Below, piece by piece: positions 25,769-34,002 of a stretch of DNA of 64,000 nucleotides. Source of the DNA: Paraburkholderia lacunae. GTDB taxonomy: Bacteria; Pseudomonadota; Gammaproteobacteria; Burkholderiales; Burkholderiaceae. Within the stretch, counting starts at the first letter, position 1. The number at the start of each line of letters is the position of its first letter. The position numbers were made by a program, and so were the translations under genes. The notes below the pieces were generated by a model, which was not told where the DNA came from, did no database searches, and saw only the letters and a program-made list of their open reading frames with translations. The stretch spans positions 124,001 to 188,000 of the forward strand of contig NZ_QHKS01000010.1 in the NCBI RefSeq assembly GCF_003353175.1. The letters run 5' to 3'.

Positions 25769-26758
25769 TCACGGCAGAGGGAAACTGCGATCGAAGCTCG
25801 TGCGCACATCGAGATGCGCGCGGATCACGTTGGCGGCTTCGTAGGTATCGGCGGTGCGCTGCTGCGCGGCGACGACGCTGTCGTCGATCGCGACCGGATG
25901 CACCTGGCCGCGCCGATAGACGGTTTTCAGCACGTCGGTCGGCAGGCCGGTCACGCGCGATTGCATCGCCGCGACTTCGTCCGGATGCGAGAGCGCCCAA
26001 CGTTGCCCGACCGCGACGCGCCGCAGGAAGTCGGCGAGCTGCGCGCGCTTGTCCGCGATCGCACGTTCGGTGGCGACCTGGTAACTGAGTCCTTCCGACA
26101 AGCCCACGCCGTTGGCGATGATGCGGTCGTGATCGCGCGCTTCGCCCAGCGCCGTATACGGGTCCCACACCGACCACGCGTCGACGCTGCCCGAAGCCAG
26201 GGCCGCCTTCGCATCAGCGGGTGCGAGAAACACGAACGTGACGTCGGCTAGCGGCACGTTGGCCTTCTTCAACGCGGCGAGCGCGAGATAGTGGCCGATC
26301 GAACCGCGAGTCGTCGCGATGCGCTTGCCCTTCAGACTCGCCGCATCGTTCAGCGGCGAATCAGCACCGACGACGATCGCCAGATCGAGCGGCGTCGAAC
26401 GCGTTGCCGCGACCGCTCGCACGCGCGCGCCGGCAGCGAGCGCGAACACCAGCGGCGCATCGCCGAGTCCGCCGACATCCACCGCGCCCGCATTCAACGC
26501 TTCGCCGAGCGGTTGCGCGGCGGGAAAGTTGAACCATTCGATCTGGTACGGCAGGTCTTTCAATTGACCGGATGCTTCGAGAATGCCGCGCGTTTGCAAG
26601 GACTGGTCGCCGACTTTCAGCACCGGCAAATCGGCGGCATACGCGCACACCGGAGAGGACGTGGCGCACACGGCCAGCAGTGAAGCAACGACTGGTCTGA
26701 ACCACGACGCGCGGCGCACCGCGGATGAGACTGCAAAAGAAAAGCGGGTGATCGTCAT
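25769..26758 (-). CDS. Sulfonate-type ABC binding protein (SsuA/TauA family)
   Basis: A 329-residue periplasmic binding protein. Residues 1 to about 42 form a signal peptide ending AYAA. The mature protein has VLKVGDQ, AGAVDVGGLGDAPLVFALAAG, KGKRIATTRGSIGHYLALAAL and SVDAWSVWDPYTALGE, all typical of aliphatic sulfonate binders. The start is the ATG at 26758, with another in-frame ATG at 26779; neither has a clear ribosome binding site. No SsuB or SsuC gene is present nearby, so it must share a transporter encoded elsewhere. The 188-bp gap upstream (26759-26946) may hold its own promoter. Confidence 0.88.
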   Translation of the reverse strand: MTITRFSFAVSSAVRRASWFRPVVASLLAVCATSSPVCAYAADLPVLKVGDQSLQTRGILEASGQLKDLPYQIEWFNFPAAQPLGEALNAGAVDVGGLGDAPLVFALAAGARVRAVAATRSTPLDLAIVVGADSPLNDAASLKGKRIATTRGSIGHYLALAALKKANVPLADVTFVFLAPADAKAALASGSVDAWSVWDPYTALGEARDHDRIIANGVGLSEGLSYQVATERAIADKRAQLADFLRRVAVGQRWALSHPDEVAAMQSRVTGLPTDVLKTVYRRGQVHPVAIDDSVVAAQQRTADTYEAANVIRAHLDVRTSFDRSFPLP

Positions 26759-26946
26759 ATCGGCACTTACGCGATGCATGCGATGAAAGTTTGCAGCGAC
26801 GATAAGGCACGCTTCGGTATAAGGCAAACGCATTGTTCTTCTAAGCAAATATGCGAATTCTGCGGGCGGCCAAACCGTCACGCGGACGCACTCGATCCTC
26901 TGCTCCGGTCTGCCCGCGAATGCCACCCGCTAATGCCGCCCGCCCG

Positions 26947-28548
26947 TCAGATCACATGAAAACCATGCGTGCCGTCGCGCCTGAGTTGCGCGACGAGGCC
27001 GTATTCCCACTCCAGATACGCGTTCATCGCTTCACGCCCGTTATCGGTGCCTTCATAGGGACGCCGGTAACGGTCGATGCGCGGCGAAGCGAGCCTCGTC
27101 TCGCCGCTTTCGACCGGCAAGCCCGCTTCGATCCATGCGTTCGTGCCGCCGCTCAGCACCTGCACCGGCTTGCCCGTCAAGGCGGCCACCTCGGGCGCGG
27201 CGAAGCGCGCCAGCAAACTGCTGCCGCACGTCACCACATAGCGCTGCGCGGTGGGCAGCTTGCGCACGGCGGCGTCGAGCAACGCGCGAATCGCATACCA
27301 CGCACCCGGAATATGGCGCTTCACATAGTTCGCGCTCGTCGTGAAATCGAGCACGGCGGTGCCGGGCGCTTGCAGCAGCGCCGCCAGTTCGGCGGGCGAG
27401 ATCTCATCGGCATCCGGCGGCGTGGGCGCGTTCCGCGCGGCGGGCGCCGCGCCGCGTTCGCTGAAGTCGGCGGCGCTCAGGCCATCCACCACGTATACCT
27501 CGACGTTCATCTGCGCGAGCCACGATGCGCTCATGTTCGCGCGCACGCCATCGTTGTCCGCGAGGATCACGCGCGCGCCGCGCACCGGTGCGAACATGTC
27601 GGTCTCCTGCACGAGCTGGCCGCCCGGCGCGCTGCGAAAACCGGGCACGTGGCCCGCTTCATATTCTTCCGGCGTGCGCACGTCGAAGCGATAGACGGTG
27701 CGCACCGCTTCGTCGGCCCAACGGCGCGCTTCGTCACGCGAGGTGCGGCCCACCTGCGCGCGATCCGCCACCTTGCGTGCGGCGTCGGCGGCGGCCAGAC
27801 GGACTTCGTCGCCGAGAATCGGCTCGAAGCGGCGCGAGCTGCCATGCGCGAGCGGCTGGCCGGCGAGCGTCCAGCCGATCGTGCCGTTGCGCAGCGCCGC
27901 AACCGGATTGGGTACGCCCGCATTGATCAGCGACTGCGCGCCGATGATGCTGCGGGTGCGGCCCGCGCAATTGACGATGATGCGTGTGGCCGGATCGGGT
28001 GCAAGCTGCCGTGCGCGCAGCACCAGTTCGGCGCCCGGCACGCTGATGCTGCCGGGAATGTTCATGGTCTGGTATTCGTCGAAGCGGCGCGCGTCGAGCA
28101 CCACCACGCCGGCCTCACGATCGAGCAGCGCCTGCACGTGCGGCGCGTCGAGCGACGGCGTATGCCGCTCGCTTTCGACCAGTTCGCCGAATGCCTTGCT
28201 CGGCACGTTGACATCCTGGAACAGCTCGCCGCCGGCCTGACGCCAGCCTTGCAGGCCGCCTTCGAGCAAGGCGACCTGGGTATAGCCCAACTCGCTCAAA
28301 CGGCGCGCGGCGCGTTCGGCGAGTCCTTCGCCGTCGTCGAATACGACGATCGGCACAGTGAGACACGGCAAGCGCAGCGGCGCCTCCAGTTCGAGCCGCG
28401 ACAGCGGCAGGTTGGCGGCAAAGAGCGGATGACTGCGTGCGTGCGGATCCTCCTCGCGTACGTCGACGAGCGCGACTTCCTGGCGCTCCAGCAGCGCGCG
28501 GCGCACGTCCTTGAATGAAAGGGTACGGAACTCTGTAGCGAAACTCAT
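26947..28548 (-). CDS. Four-domain rhodanese-like sulfurtransferase
   Basis: A 533-residue soluble protein built from four rhodanese domains (about 15-115, 130-235, 265-370, 395-490). Domain 2 has an active-site loop CAGRTRS with Cys194, and domain 4 has Cys441 in TCGSSLL. In domains 1 and 3 the equivalent position is aspartate (about 71 and 331), so these should be inactive and structural. Rhodaneses move sulfane sulfur to acceptors such as cyanide, thiols or sulfite. Its start overlaps the end of the dioxygenase gene by 4 bp, pointing to coupled function in thiol or persulfide oxidation. An unusually large, regular architecture. Confidence 0.9.
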   Translation of the reverse strand: MSFATEFRTLSFKDVRRALLERQEVALVDVREEDPHARSHPLFAANLPLSRLELEAPLRLPCLTVPIVVFDDGEGLAERAARRLSELGYTQVALLEGGLQGWRQAGGELFQDVNVPSKAFGELVESERHTPSLDAPHVQALLDREAGVVVLDARRFDEYQTMNIPGSISVPGAELVLRARQLAPDPATRIIVNCAGRTRSIIGAQSLINAGVPNPVAALRNGTIGWTLAGQPLAHGSSRRFEPILGDEVRLAAADAARKVADRAQVGRTSRDEARRWADEAVRTVYRFDVRTPEEYEAGHVPGFRSAPGGQLVQETDMFAPVRGARVILADNDGVRANMSASWLAQMNVEVYVVDGLSAADFSERGAAPAARNAPTPPDADEISPAELAALLQAPGTAVLDFTTSANYVKRHIPGAWYAIRALLDAAVRKLPTAQRYVVTCGSSLLARFAAPEVAALTGKPVQVLSGGTNAWIEAGLPVESGETRLASPRIDRYRRPYEGTDNGREAMNAYLEWEYGLVAQLRRDGTHGFHVI

Positions 28549-29165
28549 GGGATCGGGAACTCCTTCGAAACATTCCAGATATTCGGCAACACGTCGTTCG
28601 AGTAGCCGGAGATGAAATTTTTACGGCCACCGCCGGCCGGGTATACCGAGCGCGTCACCGCACCGATATTTGCACCGTATACGTGAATGCTGATCGATGT
28701 ACGGTCATCGTATGCATTGCTCACGCGATGAATGTCGCCGATGCGCGGCGACACGGCCTCCACTGCGCCAACGGCGAGACGCCGCGGCGCGCCCTCTTCC
28801 GCCAGCGAGCCGGTCGGCGTGGCGCGATAATTCTGAGCAATTTCCGCGCCACGCAGCACGCCGATCAAACCCCATACGGTGTGATCGTGCACCGGCGTCG
28901 CTTGCCCCGGTCCCCAGACAAAACTGACCACGGAGAAGCGCTGCCGCGCATCCGCGTGCAGCAGGAACTGCTGATAGCGCTCGGGATCGGGCCGCGCGAA
29001 AGCGTCGGGCAACCAGTCGTCGTGGGCGACCAGTTCGCGCAGATGCGCGCCGCCGGCTTCGAGGAGTTGCGCTTCGGGCACGGCGTCGTCGACCAGCGAC
29101 GCGATCCGGCCGACGAACGTGCGCAGCCGGTCCGCTCTTAAGGCGGTGCTTAAGGTTTGAGTCAT
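28545..29165 (-). CDS. Cysteine dioxygenase-type thiol dioxygenase
   Basis: A 206-residue cupin of the cysteine dioxygenase family, a non-heme iron enzyme that oxidises a thiol to a sulfinic acid. The iron ligands are His93 and His95 (PVHDHTVWG) and His146 (GDIHRVSN). The residues SIHVYG complete the second cupin motif. The substrate could be cysteine, 3-mercaptopropionate or another small thiol; sequence alone does not decide. It overlaps the rhodanese gene by 4 bp and sits 39 bp after a sulfonate binding-protein gene, so it is part of one organosulfur operon. Confidence 0.88.
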   Translation of the reverse strand: MTQTLSTALRADRLRTFVGRIASLVDDAVPEAQLLEAGGAHLRELVAHDDWLPDAFARPDPERYQQFLLHADARQRFSVVSFVWGPGQATPVHDHTVWGLIGVLRGAEIAQNYRATPTGSLAEEGAPRRLAVGAVEAVSPRIGDIHRVSNAYDDRTSISIHVYGANIGAVTRSVYPAGGGRKNFISGYSNDVLPNIWNVSKEFPIP

Positions 29166-29204
29166 CGAAGGTTCAGGAAAGGGTGACGGGAATCCGGAAT
29201 CGGC

Positions 29205-30278
29205 TCAGGCGCCGCGGGCGAGCGCCGCGTTGAAGGTGTCGGTCCACAACGGCGCAACGTCGACGCGCCGATCGATCACGGCCGCACGGGCAAAGGTATC
29301 GGCAACCTGCTGCTCGCTCGCGATGTCCGCCGCCGTGACGCCGGTGATGCGGCGCGCCTGACTCTGGTTGCGGTACAACGACAGAATCGCTTCTTCCGGC
29401 ACGCGCAGTTCGGCGGACAACACCTTCGCGTAGGCATCCTGATGCCGGCTGAACCACGTGCATGCGCGTTGCAGCCGCACCAGCAGATCCGCGGCGGCGG
29501 CGCGCCGCAGCGGGTCGGCCAGAGCCGCCGGATGACCGTAGTACAGATAGTTGCCGGACAGGTAGCCGTTGGCGTTTTTCAGCACGCGCGCGCCCGCCTG
29601 CGAGATCGCGAGCGGCACGTTGTAGCCGTAGATCGCCCATGCGTCGAGCGAGCCGGCGTTGAAGGCCGCGAAGCCGTCGCGCGGTGCGAGCGACGTTGCC
29701 TGGATATCGCTGAACGACAGCCCCGCTTCTTCGAGCATGCGCAGCAGGTAGTAATGCGTGGTGGTCGCGCGCAGATAGCCGACGCGCCTGCCTTTCAGAT
29801 CGGCGATCGAGCGGATCGACGAGCCCTTCGGCACCAGCACGACCTGGTTGTTGACGTCGTCCTTGTAGACGGCGATCACGCGCACCTGGGCGTTTTGCAA
29901 GCGCGCAAAGATCGGCGGAATCTCGCTGCCCGAGGCGATATCGAGCGAGCCGCCGTTCATCGCCTCGATCATCGCATTGCCGGACTGGAACTCGGACCAA
30001 TCGATCGCGTAGGGCGTGTCCGCGAGGCCGGCGGTTTTCAGCAGCGTGGCGTCGCCGCCCTTGTAGGTCGCGACACGCAGACGGGCTTTGCCGAGGTCGA
30101 GGTGCGGGCCGTTCTGGCCGGTTGCTGCCGACGCTGTCGACGCAACTTGCGCCGCTGCCGCAACAAGGCTCGTGCGTGCGCCGACGAGTGTCACGGCGGC
30201 CGCGGCCGTCGCGGCCGGCAAGGCGGACATGAGCCGGCGGCGCCGGAGCGAAACCGGCGGATCGAAACGTTGGGTCAT
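29205..30278 (-). CDS. Sulfonate-type ABC binding protein with Tat-like signal
   Basis: A 357-residue binding protein. The N-terminus has SLRRRRLMSALPAATAAAAV, a basic, twin-arginine-like signal followed by a hydrophobic stretch, with probable cleavage near residue 45. The mature region contains LRVATYKGGDATLLKTAG, GSLDIASGSEIPPIFARLQ and KGRRVGYLRATTTHYYLL, as in SsuA relatives. It is the second such protein in the cluster, about 25-30 percent alike by eye to that at 25769, so the two probably bind different organosulfur compounds. Again no permease or ATPase gene is adjacent. Confidence 0.85.
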   Translation of the reverse strand: MTQRFDPPVSLRRRRLMSALPAATAAAAVTLVGARTSLVAAAAQVASTASAATGQNGPHLDLGKARLRVATYKGGDATLLKTAGLADTPYAIDWSEFQSGNAMIEAMNGGSLDIASGSEIPPIFARLQNAQVRVIAVYKDDVNNQVVLVPKGSSIRSIADLKGRRVGYLRATTTHYYLLRMLEEAGLSFSDIQATSLAPRDGFAAFNAGSLDAWAIYGYNVPLAISQAGARVLKNANGYLSGNYLYYGHPAALADPLRRAAAADLLVRLQRACTWFSRHQDAYAKVLSAELRVPEEAILSLYRNQSQARRITGVTAADIASEQQVADTFARAAVIDRRVDVAPLWTDTFNAALARGA

Positions 30279-30290
30279 ATCGGGAGCTGC

Positions 30291-31127
30291 TCAGGTCAGT
30301 ACGTCGGGCTCGGCTTCGACGAGCCCTTCCAGCAGGCTCTCGAACGCAAACAGCGCGCCGCCGGGACGGCCCACCTGCTCATGCGTGAGCGTGGCGACAT
30401 CGTGCGGGATGGCTTGTGGCGTGCCGGCGGCTTCGGCGAGCAATTGCGCGTGGCAGGCATTGTCGAGCGCGATGTACCACCATGCGGCGGCCTCGATGCT
30501 CGGGCCGGCCGTGAGGATGCCGTGATTCTTCAGGATCACTGCGCGTCGCTCGCCGAGCGCCGCCGCGATGCGCGCGCCTTCGCCGGTGTCGAGCACGACG
30601 CCGCGAAAATCGTCGAACAGCGCGTGGTCCTGATAGAACGCGCACGAGTCCTGCGTCAGCGGATCGAGCGTGCGGCCGAGCGTCGACCACGCTTTGCCAT
30701 AGAGCGAATGCGTGTGCGCCGCCGCGATCACATCGGGGCGCGCCTCGTGAATCGCAGCATGAATCGCGAAGGCCGCCTGATTCACCGGCCCCTCGCCGAC
30801 GACGATCTCGCCCTGCGCATTCACCAGCAGCAGATCGGACACGCGAATCCGGCTGAAGTGCTTGCCGAACGGATTGACCCAGAAGTGATCGGGCCACTCG
30901 GGATCGCGCGCGGTGATGTGTCCGGCGAGCCCCTGGTCGAAGCCATAGCGCGCGAACAGACGAAACGCCACGGCGAGTCGTTCTTGCCGATGGCGGCGTT
31001 CATCCGCGATGCTTTCACGCGGCGGCACGTCGTCGAACCAGAACTTGCGCAGGGGTTCGCGGCGGCGGAGCGCCGTTGCATTGCCCACAGGCGTGTTCGT
31101 GAAGGCGGCGGCAGACAGATCGGTCAT
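30291..31127 (-). CDS. Class II aldolase/adducin family protein
   Basis: A 278-residue protein of the class II aldolase/adducin fold. Zinc-site histidines are visible at 138 and 140 (AAAHTHSLYG) and 202 (ILKNHG). Where L-fuculose-phosphate aldolase has its catalytic Ser-Glu before the FH motif, this protein has Asn-Gln (GPVNQAAFAIH), so classical aldolase chemistry is doubtful. Relatives act as aldolases, epimerases, dehydratases or decarboxylases. It lies 11-12 bp from genes on both sides, between the monooxygenase and a binding protein, and may process the carbon product of desulfonation. Confidence 0.82.
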   Translation of the reverse strand: MTDLSAAAFTNTPVGNATALRRREPLRKFWFDDVPPRESIADERRHRQERLAVAFRLFARYGFDQGLAGHITARDPEWPDHFWVNPFGKHFSRIRVSDLLLVNAQGEIVVGEGPVNQAAFAIHAAIHEARPDVIAAAHTHSLYGKAWSTLGRTLDPLTQDSCAFYQDHALFDDFRGVVLDTGEGARIAAALGERRAVILKNHGILTAGPSIEAAAWWYIALDNACHAQLLAEAAGTPQAIPHDVATLTHEQVGRPGGALFAFESLLEGLVEAEPDVLT

Positions 31128-31138
31128 TGGCGCTCCGT

Positions 31139-32218
31139 TCAGGCGGCGACGCGCTCGACGCGCGCGATCCGTTCGCGGGTGGCCGGAATCAGTTCACGGC
31201 CGTAGTCGATCGCGTCTTCGAGCGGATCGAAGCCGCGCACGAGGAAGGTCGAGACGCCGAGTGCGTAATAGTCGGCGAGCGTATCGGCAACCTGTTCCGC
31301 CGTGCCGACGAGAGCGGTCGAATTCGAGCGCCCGCCGATTTCCCTGGCGATGCCGGTCCACAGGCGTTCGTCGACGCGATCCGACTCACCGGAGGCCGCC
31401 AGCAGACGCCGCGCGCCTTCGCTTTGCGCCGGGCCGCCGACGCCGAGCCCTTGAGCCGCGCGCAGCCGGCGCGTTTCTTCGAGGATGCGATCCGCGCGTT
31501 CCCAGGCGGCTGCTTCGGTGGCGGCGAGGATGGGCCGGAACGACACCGAGAAGCGCACCGTACGGCCATGTTTGGCGGCTTCGGCGCGCACGCGGGCGAT
31601 CTGCTCGCGCACTTGCGCCTTCGATTCGCCCCACAGCGCGTAGACATCCGCGTGACGGCCGGCGATTTCGAGCGCGGGCGCCGACGCGCCGCCGAAGTAC
31701 ACCGGGATATGCGGTTGCTGGACCGGCTTGACTTCGGAGAAACCTTGTTCGAAGCGGTAGTAGCGGCCCGCGTGATCGAAGGGTGTGTCTTCGGTCCAGA
31801 TGCGGCGCAGCACGTGCAGATATTCGTCGGTGCGGGCGTAGCGTTCGTCGTGCGAGAGGTAGTCGCCGTCGCGGCGCTGTTCGGCATCGTCGCCGCCGGA
31901 GATGATGTGGACTGCCAGGCGGCCACGCGAATAGTGATCGAGCGTTGCCAGCTGACGCGCGGCGAGCGTGGGTGCGACGAAGCCCGGGCGGTGGGCCAGC
32001 ATGAAGTGCACGTTTTCTGTGACGCTGGCCGCGTGGGCCACGGTCAGGAGCGCGTCGGGGCTCGTCGAATGATGCGGCACGAGGATGCGGTCGAAGCCCA
32101 CGGCTTCGTGAGCGCGGGCAAATTGTCCGACGTAGTCGAGGTCGATGCTCGGGCCTTGCGGCGCGTGGGTTTCAGACACCTTGCGGGTCTGAATCATGCC
32201 GATGAATTCGATTGACAC
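31139..32218 (-). CDS. Alkanesulfonate monooxygenase-like flavin-dependent enzyme
   Basis: A 359-residue luciferase-like (LLM class) monooxygenase of the SsuD group, which uses reduced FMN and oxygen to release sulfite and an aldehyde from a sulfonate. Seen features: SIEFIGMIQTR start, the TIM-barrel segments FDRILVPHHSTSPDALLTV, HFMLAHRPGFVAPTLAARQLATLD and GRLAVHIISGGDDAEQRRDGD. I select the GTG at 32218, which has GGGAG eight bases upstream. A TTG at 32233 is five codons longer. It heads the organosulfur operon and is divergent from another LLM gene at 32524. A flavin reductase partner is not encoded nearby. Confidence 0.87.
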   Translation of the reverse strand: MSIEFIGMIQTRKVSETHAPQGPSIDLDYVGQFARAHEAVGFDRILVPHHSTSPDALLTVAHAASVTENVHFMLAHRPGFVAPTLAARQLATLDHYSRGRLAVHIISGGDDAEQRRDGDYLSHDERYARTDEYLHVLRRIWTEDTPFDHAGRYYRFEQGFSEVKPVQQPHIPVYFGGASAPALEIAGRHADVYALWGESKAQVREQIARVRAEAAKHGRTVRFSVSFRPILAATEAAAWERADRILEETRRLRAAQGLGVGGPAQSEGARRLLAASGESDRVDERLWTGIAREIGGRSNSTALVGTAEQVADTLADYYALGVSTFLVRGFDPLEDAIDYGRELIPATRERIARVERVAA

Positions 32219-32336
32219 CGTTGTGTCTCCCAATCACGTTGGTTGGCCCGGCGGGCGGTGGCTTTGCTTTTGTCGCGACGGCGGTTGCTGTCGCGTTCGA
32301 GGGGTTTAAGGTAGCAGCGCCCCATGCGCTTGTTAA

Positions 32337-32359
32337 ATATCGATCGGCCATATCGATAT
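32337..32359. promoter_or_regulatory. Dyad in the divergent organosulfur promoter region
   Basis: Perfect 8-bp inverted arms, ATATCGAT and ATCGATAT, are spaced by 7 bp in the 305-bp region (32219-32523) between two divergent flavin monooxygenase genes. It is A/T-rich against the local background. A regulator of the CysB/SsuR/LysR type is a reasonable guess, but the protein is unknown. Confidence 0.45.
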
Positions 32360-32523
32360 CGGTTTTGCAGGTATCGGGTTTGGGGATTTCGCCTTTGGCA
32401 GCCCCCGTTGCCGCAAACCCCCTTCGGTGAACGTGGACATCCCCGTGCCATCAGCAAGCAAACAAAACCTTTGCCACAATGCCCCATCGCGCGAAAGCGC
32501 AAAAAACAGCAATTGAACAGACA

Positions 32524-33540
32524 ATGATCCCCTTCTCGGTCCTCGACCTGTCGCCCGTCACCGCGGGCGCCACCCCGGCACAAGCCTTCCGGAACACGCT
32601 AGACCTCGCGCAGCATGCGGAAGCCTGGAACTATCGCCGCTACTGGCTGGCGGAACACCACAACATGACCGGCATCGCCAGCGCCGCCACCTCGGTGGTG
32701 ATCGGCCACGTCGCCGGCGGCACCACGAAAATTCGCGTCGGCTCGGGCGGCATCATGCTGCCCAACCATGCTCCGCTAGTCATCGCGGAACAATTCGGCA
32801 CGCTCGCCTCGCTCTATCCCGATCGCATCGACCTGGGCCTCGGCCGCGCACCCGGCACCGATCAAACCACCGCCCGCGCGTTGCGCCGCGATCTGCAAAA
32901 CAGCGCTGAGTCGTTCCCCGACGACGTCGTCGAACTGCAACGCTATTTCGCCGATCCCGTGCCGGGTCAGCGCATTCGCGCCGTACCCGGCGCAGGTCTC
33001 CATGTGCCGCTGTGGCTGCTCGGCTCGTCGCTCTACAGCGCGCAACTCGCCGCGGCGCTCGGCCTGCCGTTCGCATTCGCGTCACACTTCGCGCCCGATC
33101 ACATGCTCACCGCGCTGCGGCTCTATCGCGCGCAATTCCGGCCCTCGGCGACGCTCGACAAACCCTACGCGATGGTCGGCGTCAATCTGTTCGCCGCCGA
33201 TACGACCGCCGAAGCGCAGCGTCTGTTCACCTCGTTGCAGCAACAGTTCATCAACCTGCGCCGCGGTACGCCCGGTCAGTTGCAGCCGCCGGTCGAGCGT
33301 CTCGAAGCGGCGGAAATGGAGTTGAACAGCGTCGCGCATTCGCTCGCCTGCACCGTGCTCGGCGATCGCGATGCGGTCCGCGAAGGTCTGCTGTCAGTGA
33401 TCGAACAAACCGGCGCGGACGAGCTGATGCTGACCGCGCAAATCTACGATCACGCCGCCCGCTTGCGGTCGTTCGAAATCGCCGCGCAAGTGCGCGAGGA
33501 ATTGGCCACTGCCGCCAGGCCGTCGAGCCGCACCAGTTGA
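32524..33540 (+). CDS. Luciferase-like (LLM class) flavin-dependent oxidoreductase
   Basis: A 338-residue LLM-class protein of the MsnO8/bacterial-luciferase-like type, opening MIPFSVLDLSPVTAG. It contains HAEAWNYRRYWLAEHHN, IRVGSGGIMLPNHAPLVIAEQFGTLASLYPDRIDLGLGRAPGTD, the standard blocks of this family. It likely oxidises a small substrate with reduced flavin. It diverges from the sulfur operon, so a role in organosulfur use is possible but unproven. The ATG at 32524 is the family start although open frame extends upstream; the ribosome binding site is poor. Confidence 0.88.
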   Translation: MIPFSVLDLSPVTAGATPAQAFRNTLDLAQHAEAWNYRRYWLAEHHNMTGIASAATSVVIGHVAGGTTKIRVGSGGIMLPNHAPLVIAEQFGTLASLYPDRIDLGLGRAPGTDQTTARALRRDLQNSAESFPDDVVELQRYFADPVPGQRIRAVPGAGLHVPLWLLGSSLYSAQLAAALGLPFAFASHFAPDHMLTALRLYRAQFRPSATLDKPYAMVGVNLFAADTTAEAQRLFTSLQQQFINLRRGTPGQLQPPVERLEAAEMELNSVAHSLACTVLGDRDAVREGLLSVIEQTGADELMLTAQIYDHAARLRSFEIAAQVREELATAARPSSRTS

Positions 33541-34002
33541 AACGCCTGGGGATCCTGCCTCTGCGGCGCGCGCCCCAACGCCGCGAATTCGACGAGCGTC
33601 GCATGCGCAATCGGCTTGGCCTCGCCCAGTTCCGGGTAACGGCCGATCTTCGCCATGGTCTCGGCAGTCGACATGGCACGCATATTGCGGAGCGTCACCA
33701 CGCGCTCTATGTGTCGTGGCGCACGGATGCATCGTGTGCAAGGGTTGATCGTGCGCAAAGAGCCAGCGCAAGCGGCATCCGCACAATTCAGACTACGCGC
33801 CCGCGGTAAATCGGTGCTAGAACTAGCAGACGGAGCCGAAAAACACGGCACCGCCCGACATCACGATCCAGAAGCGGACAGGAAAGCGAACGAAAGCCAT
33901 CCGGGGCAAACGCTCGAAAAACAGTCATAAGCAAGCGCTTGAACCCATGGCGAGAACAAATCCAGCACGGCCATCCGGGGTATACCAACCAAGGAGACAG
34001 AC
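33541..34002. other. 462-bp intergenic region, no clear gene
   Basis: The stretch separates the LLM gene from glgC. The last 30 bp carry the glgC ribosome binding site. A minus-strand frame at 33450-33674 (74 codons from an ATG) has high third-position GC (about 80 percent), but lacks a ribosome binding site, matches no family I know, and overlaps the LLM gene antisense. I see no convincing promoter or hairpin. Confidence 0.4.

Noticed and set aside
33450..33674. 74-codon minus-strand frame with high third-position GC
   Set aside because: Antisense to the end of the LLM gene, no ribosome binding site and no family match. GC3 bias alone is weak in such GC-rich DNA.
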